Source: Elymus sibiricus (Eukaryota; Streptophyta; Magnoliopsida; Poales; Poaceae). From it: DNA of 64,000 bases. The stretch covers positions 289,668,205-289,732,204 of the forward strand of contig CM077665.1 in NCBI GenBank assembly GCA_039707655.1, in the 5' to 3' direction. The notes under the pieces were generated by a model. The model was given only the letters and a program-made list of their open reading frames with translations, searched no databases and was not told the origin of the DNA. Shown here in pieces: positions 56,305-64,000 of this stretch (position 1 is the stretch's first letter; every line of letters begins with the position of its first letter). A program made the translations under genes and the position numbers.

Positions 56305-58390
56305 TCATTGCGAACCAGATCTCGACGCACAAGTTGCCGAAGACGAGGCGCCATTTACAGCAGCACAAAAGTTGGACAACGCGTCCCCCTGATTATCTGT
56401 AGCAGAAGGAACAATGTCCGAAGAAGCCGAAGAGGGCCCAGAGCCACTCCCGTCCCTCGTTTCTAGCCGCTCCATCATGCGAGACACAGCGGCGATTCCG
56501 GCATTGACCTCCCTCCTCACATCAGAACCAAGACTCGATATTGTGTCACTCCGAGAGAGCCACCGTTCCTTCCACCCACGGGTGTTCTTCGTTATCGAGT
56601 CCTTGTACCTAGCATTGTTAAGGGAGACCACAAATATAAGTTGGGTACAATAATGTTGGTTTTCCCATTCCAAAGGTCTCTGAGGTTTGAAGGAGTCAGA
56701 GAGTATTACTTGATCGAAACTGATTGCAGGCGAGTCTTGAGTGTGTTTGAGAAAGATTGTGGATCCGATGGTCCAGCTCCATCTTGGTTCATGGGAGATG
56801 CTTCATCGCCAGCAATTCTGATCAAAGTCATTATGTAGCGAGTGTTAAACCAATATACATAAGAAGAAAAGAAAAAACATAGATAGGCTGTCTGGTAGTT
56901 ATGTCATCATATGAAATTAGGAATCACCTATCATTTGATCCAACAGGGCAGTTAGAAGAAGTATTGTTGTGCACTGGTATGCCGGCAGATGCTTCTTTCA
57001 TGGCATCCAGAGGAGCAGAGATTATAGCAGGAGAATGCTCACTGTCCCCTACTTGTCGTGAATCTGAAGGAATGGGGTCACTAGAGGTAGTTTCAGTTGT
57101 TGAAAATACTACAATTTGTGTGCGACCGTGTGGTCCTGATCTTCCGCGGTGGCCTTCCCTTCTACAATGGCGGTGCGACCTACGTGTCACGGCAGCAGTG
57201 GCCAGGTGTTGCATGAGACGTTCTTCAAGCTCAGCATCATCTGTATCAACTGGTAGCTGGGAGAAATAGCAGCATCAGCAGCAGTACAGGCATTGGGTGG
57301 ATCGAGACATGGCAGCCAGAAAGCCATTATTAGAAGGGCAATGGAAATGCAAAATGACACCTCAAAATGTCCGAGCATTGGATGACGAAAAACGGCCGTC
57401 GTGCGGGAGCGATCTGCTTGCACATTCTTCTCCTGTTCAACAGCCTCGAGGAGCTCTTGACTGTAATTCAAGAATTTAAGTGAGACTCGGCTAGAAATGT
57501 ACAATTGATTTCACTTCTGGTTTACATAAAGCAGAATTTCAACCTCAGAGGGTCCTTCATGCTGATTGCCTGCCAACACATGGGACACTGGGAGCTTCTC
57601 TGGCACCTATAACATCAATTGCATTAGTACATCAGAAAGTATATGATACGGAGTCACAGTCGCAACACGACGATGTGGTAAACCAATCAACCAACAGTTA
57701 CAAAGAGAAATTGCAACTCTTCCGAATTACAAGTGGCAGTCTATGGGTCTTTGTAATGATCAAGCTACTATATAGATAACAATGGTGTTTCATCTGACAG
57801 TTCAGAATCAGTGACAGAAGTAAGTAAGAAATGAAGATAAATGCAAATCCTCCAGCCAAAAATGTGCAACGCAGCAACCAATCATTCAGCAGCCAAAAAT
57901 ATAAACTGCAACTCTTCAAAAATATAATGTGCCTCTCAAATAAATTCATCAATGTTTCAAATCTTACCATGAACAAACTAACAGCAGCAAAATGCATACT
58001 CGCATGATAGTTTCAGGCAATATCATTCTAAATTTCTAATGGAATGATTACAGAACTTGAGGGGAAATTGTGAAGACAAGAAAGCATGGTCCTCACCACT
58101 CAAGGATGCACTGGAGATGAAAATCATGCTTGCAGTTTGTAACCTGTGACAATTCAAAACAAGAAACCAGAACAGGTTCAACTTCAGACACGTCTACCAC
58201 CGAATCGAAAGATTTCCATCCCCAATCACCATTACATCCGCGAGAGAGAGGTATGTACCGTGGAGGGGTCGCTGTCGCAGAAGGCCTCGAAGCAGATGCT
58301 GCAGGCGTCGTCGCAGGCGTCCTGCACGCCGCCCTCCACGAAAGCAGCCGCCGACGAGAGCTTCTCCATCTTCGCTGCCTTCTCGTCCAT
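56305..58390 (-). CDS. RHF2A: RING-H2 E3 ubiquitin ligase, RHF2A-like, seven coding exons
   Basis: Coding exons: 58390-58259, 58143-58097, 57606-57544, 57460-57361, 57256-56928, 56817-56710 and 56608-56305. All introns are GT-AG and the phases fit, giving 360 residues. Residues 30-70 form a RING-H2: C30-X2-C33-X14-C48-X-H50-X2-H53-X2-C56-X10-C67-X2-C70, with CILEWCQRSSQCPMCW. The neighbouring SAAAFVEGGVQDACDDAC, QELLEAVEQE and the C-terminal AAVSRMMERLETR block are characteristic of Arabidopsis RHF1A/RHF2A. Those ligases, from published work, promote degradation of a CDK inhibitor in gametogenesis. Length and all metal ligands are normal, with no stop, so the gene looks functional. The exact orthology (RHF1A or RHF2A) was not tested; symbol by similarity. 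Confidence 0.92.
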
Positions 58391-59040
58391 CCCTCCCTCC
58401 CTCCCCCCTCTCTGTTTACGATAATCCAATCAAGAACCGAGTCGACCGCAGGAATGTACCGCTGCCTCCCACGCGCAATCCCTGCAAAAACGCGAACGAC
58501 AAGATTTAGAGATATCGCGCGGAAATCCAACCAATCGAGGTCATTCCAAAACCAATCAAGATTGTATCAGGAATCGCAGGAAAATTCGCCCCCAAATCGC
58601 ACCTTATCCACCTAGCTAGACCCAAGATTAACAAAGCAAGAGATCGAGATCGAGTGGTTCTGACCGAGTATCCGGGGTTCTCGGATAAAAACAGCAACTC
58701 CGTGTGGAATCGTTCTCCTTTGGACGGCCGCGACGACGACGACGGAGCACGTCTGCGCGGGGGCGAGGAGGAGACGACGAGGTCGACGAAGAAATGGCCG
58801 CTTTAACTCTCTTCTCTCTCTCTCTCCGCGTGCCCCTCGTCTGCCTCACGCCAATGACGGGTAGACCCGGATGTCGACCCGTTTTGGGGTCGCTAAAACT
58901 GGTGGGTCCGCCCTTAGTTTGTGCGGTTCCATCACTGGACCGCCATACGAAGCAGGGGTTGGAGGGGTACGACGGCGTGGTGGTAATATTATTAGGGAAA
59001 CAGCTACTGAAATTAGCGGTCCTAGGGTAGAGGCATGACG
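58391..59040 (-). promoter_or_regulatory. 5' UTR and promoter region of the RHF2A-like gene
   Basis: GC-rich, CT-rich stretches. A possible 5' UTR intron runs from the donor CTCG|GTCAG (58664) to the acceptor TTTTTGCAG (58482). The leader probably starts near 58700-58850. No clear TATA box was found. Confidence 0.4.
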
Positions 59041-59329
59041 AGTCCGTCCTAGAGGTGATGGTTGGTCCCGAGACTCGCTACGCGTGGGTTTAGCACGTCC
59101 GTTGTCTTGGTTGCCATCGGCGTCCCCGTCCCCTCCACCATAGACACCTGATCTCCTCCAAGTACTTGACCCCGTCTCACCCCGTTCATCCATCCACCCT
59201 CTCTCAGCTCTCCTTCCCACCACCAGAAGCCTTTCTCGTGATCTAGGGCACGAGATCGTACACCACCAGATTCCCTAGGCGTCCTTTGGTTTGTGTTCGG
59301 ATAGTCTGGTCGTAGAGGAAGTGCTGGAG

Positions 59330-60984
59330 ATGGAGAAAGTGGAGGGGTTGTTGAAGGATCTGAAATTGTCTGATAAGGAGAAGAAAGGGCTGAAGATCGG
59401 CTGGGTTGGACCTGGGAAGGCCGGTGTTGTGGAGGCGCAGGCAATGGCGAAGCTCTTCTCGGAGAAACCAGCCTTTGTGGAGGCAATGGCGGAAACCTTG
59501 GGGAGAATTTGGTGCACGATCAGAGGGTAGACTGCAAGGAGGTTGGTGGGAATGTTTTCCTCTTTACTTTTGGGCAGAAATCAGGGAAGAGAATGCCGCT
59601 TGATGGGGGCCCGTGGGAGTTTGGTAAGGATCTGCTTGTTTTGGAGGAATATAGCCCGATGAAACGCATCGAAGATTATACCTTTGAGACGATCCCGATC
59701 TGGGTCCGTGTGTTGAGGCTGCCATTAGGGTTGATGAACAGAGAGGTGGGAGAGGCGATCGGTGGAGAAATGGGTGAAGTGATGGAGGTGGATGCGGGCG
59801 TAGACGGAAGAGCAGTCGGGAGATACTTGAGGGTGAAGGTCCGGCTGAACATCAAAACACCGCTGATGCGGGGTTTCATCCTGAATGAGGAAGACGAGGA
59901 GGGTAGTCTAGTCCACAAAAGCACGGGGCAGGGGAATGAGGAAGATGGTGTGAATTGGTGCCCGTTCGAGTATGAATACCTTCCCGATTTCTGCTACACC
60001 TGTGGAATTGTTGGGCATATTGATAAGAGTTGCTCTCGGAAGCTGGAGAAAGGGGAAAAGGCTCAAGTTTGGACCATGGATGAAAGCATATATAGGGAAG
60101 CGGCGGGTCGAACCAAGAAATTCATGGAGGGGACATAAGTCAGTCTCCAGTGGTAGGAACGCAGGGGGTAAGTCTGGGGAGGTGTGGCAAAGCCGGACGT
60201 CATCGGGCAGCGATGCCCCGTCATGGAGAAAGGGTGGTAGCAGCTGGGCAGACATGGTTGAAGAGGAGGAGAAGGAGCAGGAGGTGACAAGCCCACTAAA
60301 AAACAAAGGCAGGGAGGTACCCAGGGGGACCCCAAAAAAGCTGATGTATCCCGCAAGTGCAGTCGAGGTGGAGAAGAATGTGGGATGCAAGGAGCCGGGT
60401 AAAGCAGAAGTACGTGTGGGTGAAGTCCCAAGGCCATGTAGAGAAGTCCCATGCAACTCGATATAGGTGTCCACCCGACGAATAAAGTGCTAGAGGTCCA
60501 GGTGGTAGGGGAGGGGAGTACAGATGGAGAGAAGAGAGACAAGGACCGGGTTCCCAAGAGAGTGCAATCCGATGGCCCAGTCGAGAACAATGCAAGTGAA
60601 GGGGTCGGTATGAGGGGATCCCGAGGCCATGCAGCATGATCACATGCACAATTTTGAGGAGAGCTCGCACCGCGGGAAGCAGGATGGCAAACATGTTACA
60701 CACCAAATTGCGGGGGGGGGGGGGGGGGAGGAGGAGAGAGGGTTACAGGGAAATACAAGAAGCTGAAGGGGAGGGAACGAAGGGATGATGGGCAGCAGAG
60801 AGGAGGGAAGAAGGAAGAGATTGCTGTGATTGGCCAGAAACGAATGAGGGAGGAAATGGAAACCGATGAAGAGGAGCAAACGAAGAAACAGCGTATGATG
60901 TTGGCTGAGATCCTCAATGAGAAGACAATGAATACCAATATAGGGAACGCGGGGCTGCAAGGACAGCTCCGCGAGTCCAAATGA
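59330..60984 (+). pseudogene. LINE H ORF1 (DUF4283-like, zf-CCHC)
   Basis: ATG 59330 (MEKVEGLLKDLKLSDKEKK). The frame stops at TAG 59528-59530 but the protein goes on in the next frame (VGGNVFLFTFGQKSGKRMPL, FETIPIWVRVLRLPLGLMN) to a knuckle FCYTCGIVGHIDKSC (CX2CX4HX4C) near 59990-60035. At about 60135 it returns to the first frame (SGEVWQSRTSSGSD). Two opposite shifts thus compensate. A run of 17 G (60712-60728) adds another possible frame problem. The tail ends GQLRESK with TGA 60982-60984. RNA-binding role known for the family. Confidence 0.78.
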
Positions 60985-61224
60985 ATATCATTGCTTGGAA
61001 CTGCCGGGGATTGGGGAGGGGCCCGGCAGTTCAAGGTCTTCTGGAACTCCAGAGGAAGGAGGACCCTGATGTGTTATTTCTTTCTGAGACAAAATTGAAT
61101 AAAAATAAGGTGGAAAATTTAAGGTACACGCTAAATATGTCGAACCTAGTTTTGAAATCAGGTGAAGGGAAGAGCGGTGGGCTGGCTATGCTTTGGAAGA
61201 GAGATGTAAATCTTAGTCTGAGGT
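60981..61224 (+). pseudogene. LINE H ORF2 start: apurinic endonuclease-like domain, truncated
   Basis: ATG 60981 overlaps the ORF1 stop as ATGA. MNIIAWNCRGLGRGPAVQGLLELQ and DPDVLFLSETKL are the first conserved blocks of the plant LINE endonuclease (Asn of NCRG, Glu of SETK). The LINE frame ends at the insertion of element I after about 81 codons; what follows up to 61313 is LTR sequence. Confidence 0.85.
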
Positions 61225-62144
61225 TGATGAGGACATCGCTACGAATGTTACACCCACATCCCCACGAGCTACACATATTGGACCAGTTACTAGAGCCCGC
61301 GCATGCCAACTAAATTATCAGGTACTTTCGTTTCTTAGAAATCCTTCTAATGTTCATGAACATATGATGCTGCCTAAATTAGATACTTTTGTTTTACTTA
61401 TGAATGAAGGACCTAGCTTGGACAAGAAGGATGGCCACTGGAGCGGGATCAAGCATGGAGAAGGAGGTGCACGCGCGGGGAGGAACAATGGACTTTCCAG
61501 TGGTGATTTTCGCACTTTGAAGCCACCATAAGGAGTGCTTGGAGGCTTGGACGAAATATACAACATGCCACTTCATAAATTTCGTCCATAGGCTATTATA
61601 GGTGCTGCGCCACCTTATTTTTGGGCCAGGCCCATGTAATTTCGAAATACCATATTATAGGCTGTTTTTAGAGTCCGTATGTGTGGGGAAATGGAGTTAG
61701 GGTTGGTTTTGGACCCCTTCTCCAAGGGGCCACGAAATCCCCCTCTATTCCCCCATATATACAGCCCTTAGGGCGGCGTTTTAGACTTGGGTTTTGTTTA
61801 GAGTACAAGTTCGCCATAGCTGCAACTTCGCGTCCTTCGTTTGTGTTCCATGACCAGACCAAGACGTCACAGAACCCCACTTCATCAATAAAGCTTTCCT
61901 CTTATATTCGCAATATCCAGATTGCAATTTCAGTTTCTTGCTTGTTCTTCATTTGCGTGCAGGAAATAGACCCTCGTGGTCAGGTTGATCGTGCTTCGGC
62001 GTGGTCAATAACCTCTCGGAGTTGGTTTAGCGATTGCTAAGGCGCGACGTCTTCGCACGTTCGTAGTCGGATCGTCAAGGTCTACTCCACCGAAAACAAT
62101 TGCCACCATCTCATTGAAAGACAGGGACAACCTTGCCTCTATCA
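61225..62144 (+). repeat. Element I 5' LTR (920 bp)
   Basis: TGAT...ATCA ends. TATA box TATATA at 61756-61761 and AATAAA at 61887-61892. The first third is coding (see 61226-61531). Confidence 0.82.
61226..61531 (+). CDS. C-terminal end of the element I polyprotein, encoded inside the LTR
   Basis: An open frame of 101 codons plus TAA begins one base inside the LTR: DEDIATNVTPTSPRATHIGP, then TRARACQLNYQVLSFL, LPKLDTFVLLMNEGPS and FRTLKPP at the end. In the complete element the pol frame would run through the 3' LTR start to this stop. In the 5' LTR it is a silent copy, upstream of the TATA box. Conservation of a clean 102-codon frame here argues for function of the tail (inference). Confidence 0.65.
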   Translation, partial: DEDIATNVTPTSPRATHIGPVTRARACQLNYQVLSFLRNPSNVHEHMMLPKLDTFVLLMNEGPSLDKKDGHWSGIKHGEGGARAGRNNGLSSGDFRTLKPP

Positions 62145-62146
62145 AG

Positions 62147-62159
62147 TGGTATCAGATTT
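62147..62159 (+). other. Element I primer-binding site
   Basis: TGGTATCAGATTT, 2 nt after the LTR; tRNA-iMet type. Confidence 0.82.
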
Positions 62160-63426
62160 CCAAGTTGCTCGGTGAGATTTTACCAGTTTTTCATAGTTTA
62201 GATCGCATCTGTTCTTCATACCTATAGTCCACGAAAAAGCCACCAAAAAAATTAGGGTTAGATCATCCTATCCGAAACCAATCTGAGCCTTTTGCAATTT
62301 TCTGTTCGGTGTTTTGCTTTGTTGAATTTGCGGTTGCATCGTCGTGTCGAGTTGCTGGTCTTAGCGTTTAGTCTTTTAGAGTTTCGAGTTCTGTTCACAG
62401 ATTGTCACGCCACCGCCGCACCATCCTCATCGCATCTGCCATATACCACCACCGCACCATCTTCATCGCATCTGCCATATACCACCACCGCACCATCTTC
62501 ATTGCGTCTGCCATACACCACCACCGCATCATCTTCATCGCCGCTGCCATATATCACACCCACCATCATCACCTCCACTGCCATATATCACCACCCCATA
62601 TCCGCCTCCAATCCGATTTCCTTTGTTATTAGGTTTAGTTTTGAGATCCTCTTGTTTTCGGTTTCGTGTTTCCTTGCCTGAGTAGGTTTCGAAAAGAAAA
62701 AAAAAAGAGTCTCGCACAGTTTTCAGATCACTTTTTAGGCCAAAATTTCGGCGGGTGAAAATATTTTTTCCCTATCCTATTTTTAGGCTTTCCGGAGCGT
62801 TTTGAGACACGCACCATCATAGTGATTTTTGTCGCATTTTTTGGTCGTCGCAGTCCCGAATCGCTCCTGAAAAAAAATTAGTCAAAAAAATTTGTGCCTA
62901 TCCTGTTTATACGACTTGGGAAGAGTTTTGAGACACTCGCCGTTATAGTGTTTTTCTGAGCAAAAAAAAGAGCGCAGGAAAAAAAAGAGGCGCCCAAAAA
63001 AACGAAAAAAAAATTCAGAGTGTGCTCTTCCCTTGATTACGTGTAACGCCGTGGTTTTGTTGGTGTTTTAGGCTCGCGTCTCTAGCACAGTCTAGCCTAG
63101 GACCAACACAGTACCGTCGTTGAGCGTCTTTTCAACTTTGCATCTCTGAACTGATTATTGCTGACCCCTTTTGCTACCATATTATAAGCCTTCCCAGCTC
63201 CACATACATCTACGTCGTGCATTTGACTCTTCCTGGTAATCGCTCTATCCAAGCTTTGAGAGTTTTAACTACAACGGTTGCCGGTCACCGCCTGCTGCTT
63301 GGTAAGAACTGGTAAGGATTTGAGATTCGCTTGATGGATTTGTGACACACTACCACCACCACCACCACCACCACTTCCTAGTAGTCTGTAGGTTCATATT
63401 CTTGTGTGTTCCTATTGCTGCTAACC
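62160..63426 (+). other. Element I leader between PBS and gag
   Basis: 1.27 kb without a supported gene. It has a minisatellite at about 62406-62600 (36-bp unit beginning CACCACCGCACCATC, about five copies), A-rich runs at 62695-63010 and an (ACC)n run at about 63350-63374. Confidence 0.7.
62406..62600 (+). repeat. 36-bp minisatellite in the element I leader
   Basis: Unit about CACCACCGCACCATCTTCAT plus CGCATCTGCCATATAC, roughly five copies with decay towards the right. The period is a multiple of three, hence a repetitive open frame; not regarded as a gene. Confidence 0.8.
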
Positions 63427-64000
63427 ATGACAGGATCACAAGCCGACAAGATCAACTGGGACGGCATGACGAACAAGGAGCTCCATGATAAATTTCAGCA
63501 AATGATGGCTGACCAGGTACAAGATGTCGTGACCAGCCTTGGAGAGGCAATGGAGAAGCTTGATGGTTTGGAGAAGACGTTCGAGATGAAGTTGGACGCT
63601 AAGTTCAATGAGGTGCTTGCACGTCTACCACCAGCTGCACCAGTCATACCTCAGCAACAACAACAACATCGGCCGAATTTCGCGGGGCGCGCACGACGTG
63701 TGCCCCTCGAGGAAGGCCAACATTCTGGTGCCATTCCTGCTGCTATGGCTCCTGTGACTGCTGCTGCTACTACGGTTGATCAGAACGCTGATTATGATGG
63801 TGATTACGATGAGGAAGAAGAGGTTGCTCCAGATCAGAACCAAGGGCAACCACCAGCACAAGTCGTCCACGTGGCTACGATCGAAACGGTAGGGTTGCAC
63901 CACCACCTCGGGTACAGGATCATGATCATCTCCCTAAGATAAAATTGAATATTCCGACATTTGAGGATAGATATGTTCCTGATATATATCTTACTTGGGA
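63427..64000 (+). pseudogene. Element I gag, N-terminal part, frameshifted
   Basis: ATG 63427 (MTGSQADKINWDGMTNKELH). A coiled-coil-like helix (about residues 20-65), then a Pro/Gln-rich and an acidic stretch (DYDGDYDEEEEVAP). Near 63870 the frame changes: the first frame stops at 63942, while the next frame gives GYDRNGRVAPPP and LPKIKLNIPTFEDRYVPDIY, the start of the capsid domain of this family. The Retrotrans_gag core lies beyond the window. Either a single-base indel or a sequencing error. Confidence 0.75.

Larger units (their letters stand above)
59230..61224 (+). mobile_element. LINE H, 5' part, interrupted by element I
   Basis: Contains an ORF1 with plant-LINE gag-like domain and zinc knuckle and the start of ORF2 (endonuclease). 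The 5' end is not sharply defined (59040-59330). The right end is cut by the LTR of element I; the rest should lie beyond the window. Confidence 0.8.
61225..64000 (+). mobile_element. Element I: Gypsy retrotransposon, 5' part, truncated by the window end
   Basis: LTR TGATGAGGACATC...GCCTCTATCA, an iMet-type PBS, a long leader and gag. Gag and the LTR-encoded tail resemble a Triticeae chromovirus-type Gypsy family (recognition, not a search). The presumed left TSD is GAGGT (61220-61224); the right end is outside. Confidence 0.85.

Noticed and set aside
57698..57997. Hydrophobic minus-strand frame in an intron of the RHF2A-like gene
   Set aside because: Lies wholly in intron 2 between good splice sites; no domain.
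1..64000. tRNA, rRNA or small-RNA genes
   Set aside because: None recognised by eye; tRNA-like matches are only primer-binding sites.

Overview
The window looks like a gene-poor stretch of a large Triticeae-type grass chromosome (wheat, barley, Aegilops or a relative; inferred from the retrotransposon types, the nesting and one grass-like gene model). Almost all of positions 1-55111 is one stack of nested LTR retrotransposons. By removing insertions one at a time and matching target-site duplications (TSDs), I could read the stack in order.

Layer 0 (oldest) is the 3' part of a Tat-lineage Gypsy element. It survives in four pieces (1-1198, 11029-11081, 41216-41980, 53272-55111) and ends in a 381-bp LTR. 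It carries a decayed antisense ORF with its own TATA box. Three elements sit in it. Element A (1199-11028, minus) and element B (41981-53271, plus) are two copies of one non-autonomous, Gypsy-like family with LTRs TGATACGTCTCC...GTAGACATCA. This family has no pol and encodes only a CCHC/acidic protein. Element D (11082-41215, plus, TSD CCCGT) is a Copia element with Sirevirus-like signals.

Second-order insertions are C, a solo LTR inside A (8971-10486, TSD GAGAA); E, a very large Tat/Ogre-like Gypsy inside D (15922-37050, minus, TSD ACCAA); and G, a 4-kb non-coding fragment replacing part of the 5' LTR of B (42298-46290, no TSD). A third-order insertion is F, a 5'-truncated LINE with an open reverse-transcriptase frame, inside the left LTR of E (18436-21108).

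E encodes, in order, an extra N-terminal ORF1, gag, protease, reverse transcriptase, two RNase H domains and integrase, broken by several stops. Its linker contains a 97-bp partial copy of its own RT, and its LTRs carry a 190-bp tandem array.

About 55.3-59.0 kb is a small gene island with one apparently intact seven-exon gene on the minus strand, a RING-H2 ubiquitin ligase like Arabidopsis RHF2A. After it comes LINE H (from about 59.2 kb), with ORF1 and the start of ORF2. It is cut at 61224 by Gypsy element I, whose LTR encodes the end of its own polyprotein and whose gag runs off the window.

A theme shared by several unrelated elements is the reiteration of the polypurine-tract-like G-run upstream of the 3' LTR, in A/B and in the Tat host next to short hairpins. 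Family names from repeat databases are not asserted because no search was possible.
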